The notes: generated by a model not told the origin, from the letters alone. 41,652 nucleotides of DNA from Arthrobacter sp. RIT-PI-e (GCF_001187915.1 NZ_LGIU01000090.1:1-41652); one strand, 5' to 3'. Positions 9,080-18,079 are shown, counted from the stretch's first letter. Numbers and translations: made by a program.

Positions 9080-9895
9080 CTACTTGGTCAGGAGCCTGCG
9101 CAGCATCACAATCATCGCCGCGACGGAGGCCACGAGGACGCTGAGCGGCTTCCAGCGATCCACCACGGTGGTGTTCAGCGGGACCTCACGCCGCACCGCG
9201 ACGGCGGCGACGTCCTGCTGTCCGCGTGCACTCTGCTTCGACGACCCGTGACCGCCGGAACGGTTCCTGGACTTCTCGAGACGGGTCTTGACGTCCACGC
9301 GGCCCCCCAGGGAGTCCCTGGCGTCCGCGATGTGGGTGCGGCGCTCGCCCGTGCGTCCGCGCAGCTCCTCGTAGGAAGGCTTCGGCTCCTTGGGCTTGCC
9401 GTCCTTGTCCTTGCCGTCCTTGTCCTTGCCGTCCTTGTCCTTGTCCTTCGGCTTCTCGTCGAGGGTGGCCGGGTCGAAGCTGCGACCCTCCTTCAGCACA
9501 CCGAGGTCGTAGCGGAGTCCGCGGATGGCGTCCTGCGGTACCAGCGGGAGCTGCTTCTTGAGCCGGGAGACCCCGATCAGGGCGAGCACGCCGCCGATCA
9601 CGAGGAAGAGGACGGCCACCGCCAGTGCCGCCAACCAGCCGGGCATGACCTCCGCGAGGCCCAGGACGGCCGCCACCACGAGGGCGACGGCGAAGAACAG
9701 CACCAGGATGAGCGCGACGACGAGGAAGGCCGCGGCGATGCCGGCCTTGATGCCCTTCTGCTTCATCTGGTCCAGGGCGATCGAGAACTCGTCGCTGATC
9801 TGACGCGGGGTCAGGCGTGCGAGGAGTTTGATGAGTCCGAGGAGCGAGAGCGAGCCCGTGGACCGCTTACCGCGTGTACTAGCCGAGCTGTTCAT
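9080..9895 (-). CDS. Holin-X (phage holin 3_6) / DUF3618 fusion membrane protein
   Basis: A 271-residue protein. Residues 30-110 match the actinobacterial 'phage holin family' (PF07332-like): an amphipathic start, then two strong membrane helices (about 53-80 and 86-110). Residues 148-172 are a Lys/Asp-rich linker with KDKDG repeats. Residues 175-215 (SYEELRGRTGERRTHIADAR, then DSLGGRVDVKTRLEKS) resemble DUF3618, and a third membrane helix ends the protein (about 250-265). The two domains often occur as neighbouring genes; here they appear fused (family comparison from memory). The start at 9895 is preferred over an ATG five codons upstream because GGAGG lies eight bases before it. No phage genes are nearby, so a host envelope role is more likely than lysis. 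Confidence 0.75.
   Translation of the reverse strand: MNSSASTRGKRSTGSLSLLGLIKLLARLTPRQISDEFSIALDQMKQKGIKAGIAAAFLVVALILVLFFAVALVVAAVLGLAEVMPGWLAALAVAVLFLVIGGVLALIGVSRLKKQLPLVPQDAIRGLRYDLGVLKEGRSFDPATLDEKPKDKDKDGKDKDGKDKDGKPKEPKPSYEELRGRTGERRTHIADARDSLGGRVDVKTRLEKSRNRSGGHGSSKQSARGQQDVAAVAVRREVPLNTTVVDRWKPLSVLVASVAAMIVMLRRLLTK
9395..9439 (-). repeat. Three perfect 15-bp tandem repeats in the holin-X gene
   Basis: The 15-bp unit (CTTGCCGTCCTTGTC on the plus strand) occurs three times exactly at 9395-9409, 9410-9424 and 9425-9439, with a degenerate continuation to 9448. Being a multiple of three it encodes KDKDG units, so copy number can change without frameshift. Confidence 0.9.
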
Positions 9896-10032
9896 AGGCC
9901 CTGCCTCCATTCGTGAGTTTCTGCTGTGAAGTCGCTGGATCAAAATTACCATCGGGCGCTGTCCCGGGTTCCGCTTCCCCTCGGGAGCAGAATGGCGTAG
10001 CGCGCCGTCGTCGTTCCTGGTGTGTGCGCGGA

Positions 10033-11475
10033 TCAGGACCGGTCGGCGCCGCTCAGCTGTGCATTGTCCTCGAGGTCCCGGCCCGCGAACTCCGGCAGCT
10101 TGGTCCGGACGAACACGAAGGACAGCACGGCGAACACGGTGAAGGCCGCGTACATGATCCACAGCCCGAGGTTCTCGCTCACCCAGGGGAAGCTGACGGT
10201 GACCACGAAGTTGAAGATCCAGTTGACCATGGTGGCCACGCCGAGGGCGATCGAGCGGATGCGGTTCGGGAACATCTCGCCGAGGGTGACCCACATGACG
10301 GGGCCCCAGGTCGCGGCGAAGAAGATCACGAAGAGGTTCGCACCCACGAGGGCGATCGGGCCCCACGCGCCGGGCAGGGCGATGTCCGCACCCGTGCCGT
10401 CCGCCTGGGCGAACGCCAGGGTGGCGGCCGCCAATCCGACGGTCATGCCGATCGACCCGGCCAGCAGCAGCTTGCGGCGACCGATGCGGTCCACGAAGAA
10501 GATGGCCACGAAGGTCATCACGAGGTTGATGACGGAGGTGATCACGGAGGTGGTGAAGGAATCGCTCTCGCTGAACCCGACCGACTGCCAGAGGGTGGTG
10601 GAGTAGTAGAAGATGGCGTTGATGCCCACCAGCTGCTGCAGTGCGGCGATCGCCATCCCCACCCACAGGATGGGCTGCAGCCCGAAGGCCGGGCCGCGCA
10701 GGTCACGGTAGCTCGCGCGGTCCTCACGCTCGAAGCTCGCCCGGATCTGGCCGATCTTGGCCGAGGTGTCCCGGACGCCGGAGACCCGCGACAGCACGCC
10801 CGCGGCCTCCTCGTCCCGACCGGCCCGGATGAGGAACTGGGGGGACTCGGGGATGATCAGGGCCAGGACGCCGTAGATGACGGCGGGGGCCACGCCGACG
10901 AGCAGCATCCAGCGCCAGGCCGTCAGCCCCCACCAGAACTCGTTGCCCGCACCGCCGGCCGCGTCCGCGAAGGAGGCGTCGGAGAGCAGCGCTGCGAAGA
11001 TCCCCACCGTGATGGCGAGCTGCTGCACGGATGCGAGGGCGCCCCGCCACTTGGAGGGCGCGATCTCCGCGATGTACCCGGGGACGATCACGGAGGCGAG
11101 CCCGATGGCGAATCCGCCCACCAGGCGCCAGAGCATGAGGTCCCACTCGGAGAAGGCGTAGCCGGAGCCCACGGAGTTGACGGCGAAGAGGATCGCCGCC
11201 AGGACCATCACCTTCTTGCGTCCCCACCGGTCGGCCAGGCCCCCGGCGAACCAGGCACCCGCGGCACACCCGAGCAGGGTGATGGCCACCGTGAACCCGA
11301 GCACGCCGGCACTGAGCCCGAAGTCGGCCTGGATGGAGTCCACCGCACCGTTGATCACCGCCGTGTCGAACCCGAAGAGCAGACCACCCACGGCCGCCGC
11401 GATGGTGATGCCGATCACCTTCGCGAGGTGACGGGGCGGTCGGGTCCCTCCCGGGACGGCGTCGGTTCCACTCAT
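10033..11475 (-). CDS. Sugar porter family MFS transporter (sugar:H+ symporter)
   Basis: The 480-residue, twelve-helix major facilitator protein belongs to the sugar porter family (XylE/GlcP/GLUT type). Diagnostic motifs are LFGFDTAVINGA in helix 1, GGLADRWGRKKVM in loop 2-3, PSKWRGALASVQQLAITVG with the R-G-x3 pattern, PESPQFLIRAGR between the halves, QQLVGINAIFYYST in helix 7, and FVDRIGRRKLLL in loop 8-9. It imports a hexose, pentose or polyol with a proton. The ATG follows GGGAGAGAACC. It stands alone, with no sugar-catabolic gene beside it, so the substrate is open. The C-terminus ends in a polar tail. Confidence 0.92.
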   Translation of the reverse strand: MSGTDAVPGGTRPPRHLAKVIGITIAAAVGGLLFGFDTAVINGAVDSIQADFGLSAGVLGFTVAITLLGCAAGAWFAGGLADRWGRKKVMVLAAILFAVNSVGSGYAFSEWDLMLWRLVGGFAIGLASVIVPGYIAEIAPSKWRGALASVQQLAITVGIFAALLSDASFADAAGGAGNEFWWGLTAWRWMLLVGVAPAVIYGVLALIIPESPQFLIRAGRDEEAAGVLSRVSGVRDTSAKIGQIRASFEREDRASYRDLRGPAFGLQPILWVGMAIAALQQLVGINAIFYYSTTLWQSVGFSESDSFTTSVITSVINLVMTFVAIFFVDRIGRRKLLLAGSIGMTVGLAAATLAFAQADGTGADIALPGAWGPIALVGANLFVIFFAATWGPVMWVTLGEMFPNRIRSIALGVATMVNWIFNFVVTVSFPWVSENLGLWIMYAAFTVFAVLSFVFVRTKLPEFAGRDLEDNAQLSGADRS

Positions 11476-11748
11476 GGTTCTCTCCCTGCTCCAGTACGAC
11501 TTCGATCACCCTACGTCCATCGGAAGCATGCTGAGCAACGGGATCCCCCACCACCTCCCCGGTCCCGGGGTTGACGCCGCCCGTAGGATGGGATCGGCTT
11601 TGATTCACTCCAGCAACCATCTGCTCACGCACCTGCATGCGGGCGGCGCTGCTGACGTCCCGCCGCCGTCGCCGGGACCACCCGGAGCACCGCCCCTGCG
11701 GCCTCCGGACGACGATTACCACCACCCCACGTCCCGTTAGGCAGCACC

Positions 11749-12978
11749 GTGAGCACCAGCACCCACCCCGGCGACGCCCTGTCCCGCCGGGAGAAGATCG
11801 TCTACGTCGTCGTCCTCGGCGCACTGACCGCGCTCGCGCCGTTCACCATCGACCTGTACCTCCCGGCGTTCCCCGCCCTGCAGGAGGACTTCGGGGTGGC
11901 CGAGGCCGCCGTGCAGCTGACCCTCACGGGAACCATCATCGGCTTCGCGAGCGGTCAGCTCCTGGTGGGTCCGCTCAGCGACAAGATCGGCCGGAGGTTG
12001 CCCCTGATCCTCGCCACCGTGCTCCACGTGGCGGCCTCGATCGGCGCGGCGTACTCCGCGGACGTCAACATGCTCATGCTCTTCCGCGTGCTGCAGGGTG
12101 TGGGGGCGGCCGGTAGCGGGGTGGTGGCCATGGCCATGGTGCGGGACCTGTTCGGCGGGTACACGCTCGTCCGGATGCTCTCCCACATGGCGCTGGTCAA
12201 CGGGATGGCCCCGATCTTCGCGCCGGTCATCGGCTCCCAGCTGCTCCGGATCTTCCCCTGGCCCGGGATCTTCTGGTTCCTCGCCTGCTACGGCGTCCTG
12301 GTGATCGTCGCGGTCTCCCTGTTCATCATCGAGACCCTGCCGAGGGAGAACCGTCGGCGCTCCGGGCTCACCGCGCTGCAGCGGTACCGGACCGTGCTCG
12401 GCGACCGGATCTTCGTGGGGGTCCTCCTGGTGGGCGGCATGAACTTCTCGGGGCTCTTCTCCTACCTCTCCGCCTCGCCGTTCCTCTTCCAGGGCCCCTA
12501 CGGGCTCGACGAGCAGCAGTACGGGTGGCTGTTCGCGATCAACTCCCTCGGGATCGTGGCCGGGGTGCAGATCAGCGCCCGCCTGCTGCAGCGCGTGGGC
12601 CCGCAGTGGGTCATCGCGGGCGCCACGATCGTGCAGCTCGTCATGGCGCTGCTGATCGTCGCCTTCGACCAGCTGGGCCTCGGCCTCCTGGGCACGGTGG
12701 TACCGCTGTGGTTCTACATCATGGGCACCGGGTTCATCTTCCCCTGCGTGCAGGTTCTCGCGCTGATCAACAACGGCGCCCAGGCCGGTACCGCGGCATC
12801 GCTCCTCGGGGCGGTGACGTTCGGGACCGCGGGGCTGATCTCGCCGCTCGTGGGTCTGCTCGGTGACGGGATCGACTCGGCGACGCCGATGGCCCTGGTG
12901 ATGGCCTCCTGCATCTTCCTCGCCGTGGTGTTCCTGTGGGTGGTGGTGCGGCCACGCCGCGTCCCCGCCCTGCAGTAG
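11749..12978 (+). CDS. Bcr/CflA-family multidrug efflux MFS transporter
   Basis: A 409-residue drug:H+ antiporter of the Bcr/CflA subfamily (12 helices). The helix-1 signature FTIDLYLPAFPALQEDF is characteristic, with GPLSDKIGRRLPLI in loop 2-3 and RVLQGVGAAGSGVVAMAMVR in helix 4 (antiporter motif C region). It probably exports amphiphilic drugs such as bicyclomycin or phenicols, but specificity cannot be read. It starts with GTG; the upstream sequence (TTAGGCAGCACC) lacks a ribosome-binding site and may be a leaderless promoter, though the -10 match is poor. It is divergent from the sugar porter across a 273-bp gap in which I see no other gene. Confidence 0.9.
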   Translation: MSTSTHPGDALSRREKIVYVVVLGALTALAPFTIDLYLPAFPALQEDFGVAEAAVQLTLTGTIIGFASGQLLVGPLSDKIGRRLPLILATVLHVAASIGAAYSADVNMLMLFRVLQGVGAAGSGVVAMAMVRDLFGGYTLVRMLSHMALVNGMAPIFAPVIGSQLLRIFPWPGIFWFLACYGVLVIVAVSLFIIETLPRENRRRSGLTALQRYRTVLGDRIFVGVLLVGGMNFSGLFSYLSASPFLFQGPYGLDEQQYGWLFAINSLGIVAGVQISARLLQRVGPQWVIAGATIVQLVMALLIVAFDQLGLGLLGTVVPLWFYIMGTGFIFPCVQVLALINNGAQAGTAASLLGAVTFGTAGLISPLVGLLGDGIDSATPMALVMASCIFLAVVFLWVVVRPRRVPALQ

Positions 12979-12997
12979 CTCCGGTGTTCGCCTGCGC

Positions 12998-14494
12998 TCA
13001 GGCCGCGGGGGCCCCGACGGCGTCGGCACGGGCCTCGGCGGTCCTCGCGATGTTCCGGGCCATGGCGGCGAAGATGAACCCGTGGAACGGCAGCACCGCG
13101 AACCAGTAGAGCCGCCCGGACAGACCGTGGGGGAAGAAGACCGCGCGCTGGTAGTAGGAGCTGCCGGACCCCTCCGGTTCCACGCGCATCTCCAGCCAGG
13201 CCCTGCCGGGGACCTTCATCTCGGCGCGCAACCGCAGCCGCTCACCCCGCACCAGTTCCTCCACGCGCCAGAAGTCGAGCGCCTCACCCGTCAGGAGCCG
13301 GTCGGGATCGCGCCGACCGCGCCGTAGCCCCACACCGCCGGCGATCTTGTCCATCCACCCCCGGGCGGCCCAGCCCACCGGCCAGGAGTACCACCCGTTC
13401 TCCCCGCCGATCCCCTCGACGACGTTCCACAGGTTCGCCGGCGACGCCGTGGAACTGTACGTCTGGACGTCGGTGAAAACGGTGTGCCCGGCCCACTGGG
13501 GATCCGACGGCAGCGGATCGGCCTCCGTGTCCACTACCGAGGCACCGGCCCAGCTGGTCTCCACCTCTCCCCCGCGCATCTTGCCGAGGGCCAGGTCCAC
13601 CGCCCGGCGGTACCCGGTGAGTCCGCCCTCGGGCAGGGGCACGTACCGGTCGATGTCGTGCTCCGAGGTCACGGCGTCGTGCTGGAGCGACTCGATCAGC
13701 GGCATGGCCATAGCGCGCGGGATGGGGGTCACGAGGTTCACCCAGTGTCCGGCCAGGCGCGGGGTGAGCACGGGAAGTGCCAGGATCTTCCGGTGCGGGA
13801 GCCCCGCCGCCGCGGCGTACTCGTTCATCATGTCGGCGTAGGTGAGCACCTCCCGCGACCCGATGTCGAAGGTGCGGTTGAGGTCCTCCGGGAGGTCGAG
13901 GGCGCCCACGAGGTAGTGGATCACGTCCCGGACGGCGATCGGCTCGATGGTGTTGAGCACCCAGCGCGGCGCGGGCATGACCGGCAGGACGTCGGAGAGG
14001 TGGCGGATCATCTCGAAGGACGCGGAGCCGGAGCCGATCACCACGCCGGCCTGGTACGCGATGGTGGGCGTCCCGGACTCCAGGAGCACCCGGCCCACCT
14101 CGGTGCGCGAGCGCATGTGGGTGGAGAGCTCCACACCCTCCGGGTGCAGTCCGCCGAGGTAGACGATGCGGCGGATCCCCGCCCCGGTGGCGGCCTCGGC
14201 GACGGTCCGGGCGATCTCCGCCTCACGCTGGTCGAAGTCCTTGCCGGAGCCCATGGAGTGCACCAGGTAGTAGAGCGTGTCCACGTCCCGGCTGACCTCG
14301 CGCATGGTGTCCGCGTGCTGGAGATCGCCCTGGACGATCTCGACGTCCGAGGCCCAGGGGACGTCCTTCAGCTTCTGGGGAGACCGGACCACGACGCGCA
14401 CGGTGTGCCCGTCCGCCACCAGTTTGGTGACCAGCCGTCCGCCGATGTATCCCGTGGCTCCGGTGACCAGAATGCGCTTGCCGTCAGTGTCCAT
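12998..14494 (-). CDS. SDR-type NAD(P)-binding protein with C-terminal DUF2867 domain
   Basis: The 498-residue two-domain protein starts with an atypical short-chain dehydrogenase/NmrA-type Rossmann fold: RILVTGATGYIGGRLV at residues 6-21, with the GxTGxxG motif. The middle (DVDTLYYLVHSMG, RIVYLGGLHPEG) fits NAD(P)-binding homologues of YfcH type. From about residue 320 the sequence matches DUF2867, with WYSWPVGWAARGWMDKIAGG and FFPHGLSGRLYW, a START/SRPBCC-like fold. Its function is unknown; a quinone- or lipid-handling role has been guessed for relatives. The ATG at 14494 has no ribosome-binding site but TACGCT lies 6 nt upstream, a leaderless layout. It converges with the Bcr-type gene. 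Confidence 0.82.
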   Translation of the reverse strand: MDTDGKRILVTGATGYIGGRLVTKLVADGHTVRVVVRSPQKLKDVPWASDVEIVQGDLQHADTMREVSRDVDTLYYLVHSMGSGKDFDQREAEIARTVAEAATGAGIRRIVYLGGLHPEGVELSTHMRSRTEVGRVLLESGTPTIAYQAGVVIGSGSASFEMIRHLSDVLPVMPAPRWVLNTIEPIAVRDVIHYLVGALDLPEDLNRTFDIGSREVLTYADMMNEYAAAAGLPHRKILALPVLTPRLAGHWVNLVTPIPRAMAMPLIESLQHDAVTSEHDIDRYVPLPEGGLTGYRRAVDLALGKMRGGEVETSWAGASVVDTEADPLPSDPQWAGHTVFTDVQTYSSTASPANLWNVVEGIGGENGWYSWPVGWAARGWMDKIAGGVGLRRGRRDPDRLLTGEALDFWRVEELVRGERLRLRAEMKVPGRAWLEMRVEPEGSGSSYYQRAVFFPHGLSGRLYWFAVLPFHGFIFAAMARNIARTAEARADAVGAPAA

Positions 14495-14500
14495 GGGGTC

Positions 14501-14506
14501 AGCGTA
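14501..14506 (-). promoter_or_regulatory. Leaderless -10 for the SDR-DUF2867 gene
   Basis: TACGCT stands exactly 6 nt before the ATG at 14494, so transcription should begin at or next to the start codon. No ribosome-binding site is present. Confidence 0.5.
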
Positions 14507-14621
14507 CGCCGGGGCCCTGACACCGCGGTCCAGGATGCCGCCGCCGGTGTCCGGGCCGCATCTGACGTCCACGGGAACAGCACCCGGCTCCCGTCCACGA
14601 TGCCTGTTCCGGGTAAAGGAA

Positions 14622-14661
14622 AGGGCCCTTCCACCTGCGTCGCCGCGGGTGGAAGGGCCCT
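14622..14661 (-). terminator. Rho-independent terminator after tRNA-Asn
   Basis: AGGGCCCTTCCACC (14622-14635) pairs perfectly with GGTGGAAGGGCCCT (14648-14661), 14 bp with a 12-nt loop. On the minus strand the stem is followed by TTCCTTTACC, a weak U-tract. It starts 6 nt beyond the tRNA. Confidence 0.8.
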
Positions 14662-14666
14662 CGTTG

Positions 14667-14739
14667 CTCCTCCGACTGGACTTGAACCAGTAACCCTTCG
14701 ATTAACAGTCGAATGCTCTGCCAATTGAGCTACGGAGGA
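14667..14739 (-). tRNA. tRNA-Asn (GTT)
   Basis: A 73-nt cloverleaf on the minus strand starts TCCTCCGTAGCTCAATTGG. It has a complete 7-bp acceptor stem (TCCTCCG/CGGAGGA), anticodon loop CTGTTAA (anticodon GTT), T-loop GTTCAAG and discriminator G73, all as in tRNA-Asn. CCA is not encoded. It lies just downstream of dnaG on the same strand but has its own promoter and terminator. Confidence 0.96.
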
Positions 14740-14752
14740 AAGCGCAGGACTT

Positions 14753-14781
14753 ACTCTACAGACGATGCGGGGGTAAGTGAA
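14753..14781 (-). promoter_or_regulatory. Promoter of tRNA-Asn
   Basis: On the minus strand TTCACT (14776-14781) and TAGAGT (14753-14758) are separated by exactly 17 bp. Transcription would start near 14746, about 7 nt before the mature tRNA 5' end. Confidence 0.6.
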
Positions 14782-14793
14782 ATCGGCCCCGGG

Positions 14794-16722
14794 TCACTCC
14801 GAGCGGAGCTCGCGCCGCTGCATCTCGAGCCCCATCGGGTCCCGCTGCAGCGCCGTGTAGAGCTCGGGATCGGACGCCGGGTCCATGCGCTGGAGCTGCC
14901 CGAGCTTCTCGGCCTTCTGCTGGGTGATCCGCAGTTCGGTCAGCCGGTTCAGGATGTCGCGGCAGTAACTCACCATGGCGTCGGCGTCCTTGGCGGGCAG
15001 CGGCCGGACCGCGAGTTCGCTCACCAGGGGGCGCAGGACGTCCGGCACCCCCTCGCGCACGGACTCCACCCAGCGCGACAGCTCGGCACCCGCTGCACCG
15101 GCGGCCAGCACCGCGGTGTGCAGCGCCTCGTAGACGGGCGTGGAGAAGCGGGAGGTCGAGAAGCTCTCCCACTGCGGGCGGGTGAGCATGGTGGGCTGCT
15201 GGAGCACCACCTCGAGGGCCTCGCGCTCCATCCTGGCGATCGGGTCCCGCGGGTCCGGGCGCTCGTAGTACGGCTCGCCGGCGTCCGCGGCCTGCCCGTC
15301 CACAGCACCGTCCTGCTGGTGCTGCACTGCCTGCTGGTGCTGCTGCCGCCCGCCGGCAGCCTTCGCGGACCCGCCCTCGCGCCGCGCCGCCGCGGCCACG
15401 GCCCGGGCCACCTGGTCCTCCCCCACGTACTGCATGCCGAGCCAGCGGGAGAGCTCCCGCGTGTAGGTGGAGCGCAGGGAGACGTCCCGGATCTGGGCCA
15501 CGATCGGGGCGGCGTGCCGCAGCGCCTTGACCTGCCCCTCCCCCGAGGAGAGGTCGAAGTTCTCGAAGGACGCCTTGATGGCGAACTCGAACAGCGGGCG
15601 GCGCTCGGCGATCAGCGCGCGGACGGCGTCGTCGCCCCCGCTCTGGCGCAGATCGCACGGATCCGCGCCCGAGGGATCCACCGCCACGTAGGTCTGCGAG
15701 GTGAAGCGCTGGTCCTCCTCGAACGCGCGCAGCGCCGCCTTCTGCCCGGCGGCGTCGCCGTCGAAGGTGAACACCACCTCGCCCCCGGTGCCGTCGTCGG
15801 AGAGGAGCCGGCGGGCGATCTTGATGTGGTCGGCGCCGAACGCGGTGCCGCAGGTGGCGACGGCGGTGCCCACGCCGGCGAGGTGGCAGGCCATCACGTC
15901 CGTGTAGCCCTCGACCACCACGAGCTGGCGGTTCTTGGCGATCTCCCGCTTGGCCAGATCGATCCCGTACAGCACCTGGGACTTCTTGTAGAGGGAGGTC
16001 TCGGGGGTGTTGAGGTATTTCGGCCCCTGGTCCTCCTCGTAGAGCTTCCGCGCACCGAAGCCCACGGTCTCGCCGGTGATCCCGCGGATGGGCCAGATCA
16101 GGCGGCCGCGGAAGCGGTCGTAGAAGCGATTGGCGTTGCCGGAGGAGGCACTGAACATGCCGGTCAGCTTCAGCTCGTCGAGGGTGAAGCCCCGTCCGGT
16201 CAGGTGGTTCAGGAGCGTGTCCCACCCCTGCGGGGCGTAGCCCACACCGAAGTGCTCGGCGGCCGCGCGGTCGAAGCCGCGCCCCTGCAGGAACTGCCGT
16301 GCGGGGCCGGCACCGGAGGTGAGGAGCTGGTCGCGGAAGAACTCCGCGGCGATCTTGTGGGCATCCAGCAGGCGCTGGCGCTTGCCGACGTCCTCGCGGC
16401 GCGGCCCGGTGCCGCCGTCCTCGTAGTGCAGTTCCATGCCGATCCGGGCGGCGAGCTTCTCGACGGTCTCGGAGAACGTGGTGTGGTCGAGCTTCTGCAC
16501 GAAGGAGATCACGTCGCCGCCCTCACCGCACCCGAAGCAGTGGTAGGAACCCATCTGCGGCCGGACGTGGAACGACGGCGAGCGCTCGTCGTGGAAGGGG
16601 CACAGGCCCTTCCACGAGCCGATGCCGGCGGACTTCAGGGTGACGTAGGCGTCCACCACCTCCTTGATGTCCGTCCGCTGCCGGACCTCATCGATGTCTT
16701 CGCGCTTGATGAGTCCGGCCAT
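14794..16722 (-). CDS. dnaG: DNA primase
   Basis: DnaG makes RNA primers at the replication fork. The product has 642 residues. Domains in order: CHC2 zinc ribbon (C41, H44, C62, C65 in CPFHDERSPSFH and YHCFGCGEGG), primase core with the TOPRIM fold (E271 in VEGYTDVM; D321 and D323 in TFDGDAAGQ), a Gln/His-rich linker (about 460-490), and a C-terminal helicase-binding domain. The ATG at 16722 is preceded by TAAACT 7 nt upstream and also by GGGAG, so the mRNA may be leaderless. It follows dusB and dgt on the same strand, a common Micrococcaceae arrangement, and lies 73 bp after dgt. Confidence 0.97.
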   Translation of the reverse strand: MAGLIKREDIDEVRQRTDIKEVVDAYVTLKSAGIGSWKGLCPFHDERSPSFHVRPQMGSYHCFGCGEGGDVISFVQKLDHTTFSETVEKLAARIGMELHYEDGGTGPRREDVGKRQRLLDAHKIAAEFFRDQLLTSGAGPARQFLQGRGFDRAAAEHFGVGYAPQGWDTLLNHLTGRGFTLDELKLTGMFSASSGNANRFYDRFRGRLIWPIRGITGETVGFGARKLYEEDQGPKYLNTPETSLYKKSQVLYGIDLAKREIAKNRQLVVVEGYTDVMACHLAGVGTAVATCGTAFGADHIKIARRLLSDDGTGGEVVFTFDGDAAGQKAALRAFEEDQRFTSQTYVAVDPSGADPCDLRQSGGDDAVRALIAERRPLFEFAIKASFENFDLSSGEGQVKALRHAAPIVAQIRDVSLRSTYTRELSRWLGMQYVGEDQVARAVAAAARREGGSAKAAGGRQQHQQAVQHQQDGAVDGQAADAGEPYYERPDPRDPIARMEREALEVVLQQPTMLTRPQWESFSTSRFSTPVYEALHTAVLAAGAAGAELSRWVESVREGVPDVLRPLVSELAVRPLPAKDADAMVSYCRDILNRLTELRITQQKAEKLGQLQRMDPASDPELYTALQRDPMGLEMQRRELRSE

Positions 16723-16729
16723 GGCTCCC

Positions 16730-16735
16730 AGTTTA
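16730..16735 (-). promoter_or_regulatory. Candidate -10 for dnaG
   Basis: TAAACT lies 7 nt before the dnaG ATG. It would give a near-leaderless dnaG transcript separate from dgt. A GGGAG between the two could serve as a ribosome-binding site on read-through mRNA. Confidence 0.5.
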
Positions 16736-16795
16736 GGCCCGTGCTCCCCCGCCCCCGACCGGCACGGGCCCGATGTGCGCAACGCGCACCGGCGC

Positions 16796-18079
16796 TCACC
16801 AGAGCGAGGGCACGGGTCCCACGATGCGCTCGTGCAGGCCGAGCGCCGAGGCGTCCGTCAGCGAGGCCACCTGGTCGACCACCACGCGGAGCCGGGCGTC
16901 GTCGTCGTCCGCCGCGCGCCAGTCGGCGGCGAACATCGGTTCGAGGTAGCGGTCGCCGTCGGCATGGATCTGCGCCACGAGGGACGCGAGGATCTCGCGC
17001 TGCCGTTCGTAGAGCGGCTGCCGCTGGTCGGTGGTCATCACGTAGGTGGTGGCCAGGCCCTTCATCACGGCGATCTCCAGGACGGTCTCCTCGGGGACCA
17101 CCATCTCCGCGTTGTAGCGGGTGAGGGCGTGGGGCCCGTAGATGGAGCGGGTGGCTTCCATGGCGCTCAGGCAGAACCGCCCGATCAGCTGGCTGGTCAT
17201 GTTCTTCAGTGCCGCCATGGACGCGCGCGTCCCGTCCGCGTACCGCACCCACACGACGGTGTCCTCCAGGCGGGACAGGGCGGCGTCGACGGCGGCGGGG
17301 GCGCTGCCGGGCAGGGACCACTGCTGCGTGTAGCCCACCACGCGGGCACGGGCATCGGGACTGTCCATCCAGCGCAGCTGCAGGTGACCGGCCACGATCG
17401 CGTCCTCGACGTCGTGCACGGAGTAGGAGATGTCGTCCGCCAGATCCATCACCTGCGCCTCGAGGCAGGAGCGGCCCTCGGGCGCCCCGTCGCGGAGCCA
17501 GTCGAACACGGGCGCGTCGTCCTCGTAGGCACCGAACTTGGTGGTGCGGTGCCCGGCGATCACCGGTGCTGCGGCGGCCGTCCACGGGTACTTGCAGGCG
17601 GCGTCGAGGCTGGCCCGGGTCAGGTTCAGCCCCGCGGGGCCGCCGTCGGCGCGCAGCACCTTGGGTTCCAGGCGGGTGAGCAGACGCAGCGTCTGGGCGT
17701 TGCCCTCGAATCCCCCGATCGCGTGCGCGATGTCGTTGAGCGCCGTCTCCCCGTTGTGCCCGAAGGGCGGGTGCCCGAGGTCGTGGGCCAGGCACGCGGT
17801 GTCCACGATGTCGGGGTCGCAGCCCAGGGTGCGCCCGAGCTCCCGCCCGATCTGCGCCACCTCCAGCGAGTGGGTGAGCCGGGTGCGCACGAAGTCGTCG
17901 GTGTCCGGGGCCACCACCTGCGTCTTGGCGCCCAGCCGGCGCAGTGCCGAGGAGTGCAGCACCCGGGCGCGGTCGCGTTCGAAGTCGGTGCGGTGCGAGT
18001 TCTTGGGCGGCTCCTCCACCCAGCGCTCGGTGTCCGCGGGGCTGTACCCGGGGGTGGCGGACAGTTCGGTCGGGCTCAT
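16796..18079 (-). CDS. dgt: Deoxyguanosinetriphosphate triphosphohydrolase-like protein
   Basis: An HD-domain dNTP triphosphohydrolase of 427 residues that cleaves dGTP or related dNTPs to the nucleoside and triphosphate, affecting dNTP pools. HD residues are visible: H70 in RTRLTHSLEVAQIGREL, and H99-D100 in CLAHDLGHPPFGHNGE; a further Asp follows in DLADDISYSVHDVEDA. The N-terminal RTDFERDRARVLHSSALRRL is the family signature. The ATG follows CAGAAAGGCACC; a longer reading is not supported. It lies 93 bp after dusB and 73 bp before dnaG. Gene order supports the usual actinobacterial Dgt-like assignment; specificity for dGTP is not proven. Confidence 0.93.
   Translation of the reverse strand: MSPTELSATPGYSPADTERWVEEPPKNSHRTDFERDRARVLHSSALRRLGAKTQVVAPDTDDFVRTRLTHSLEVAQIGRELGRTLGCDPDIVDTACLAHDLGHPPFGHNGETALNDIAHAIGGFEGNAQTLRLLTRLEPKVLRADGGPAGLNLTRASLDAACKYPWTAAAAPVIAGHRTTKFGAYEDDAPVFDWLRDGAPEGRSCLEAQVMDLADDISYSVHDVEDAIVAGHLQLRWMDSPDARARVVGYTQQWSLPGSAPAAVDAALSRLEDTVVWVRYADGTRASMAALKNMTSQLIGRFCLSAMEATRSIYGPHALTRYNAEMVVPEETVLEIAVMKGLATTYVMTTDQRQPLYERQREILASLVAQIHADGDRYLEPMFAADWRAADDDDARLRVVVDQVASLTDASALGLHERIVGPVPSLW

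Noticed and set aside
9395-9439. CRISPR-like array
   Set aside because: The 15-bp units are contiguous, have no spacers and are in frame inside a coding gene.
9080-9895. Prophage remnant suggested by the holin-family gene
   Set aside because: No integrase, capsid, tail, att site or composition change near it; this family is common in actinobacterial chromosomes.
6722-12978. Polysaccharide or natural-product cluster (GT4, transporters, drug exporter)
   Set aside because: Genes face different directions, have own terminators or long gaps, and there is no synthase, NRPS/PKS or polymerase.
14713-17124. Very long open reading frame on the plus strand opposite dnaG
   Set aside because: It lies wholly opposite dnaG and tRNA-Asn; its composition (runs of H, G, L, V and R) is the usual antisense shadow of a GC-rich gene. 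No start site or family motif.
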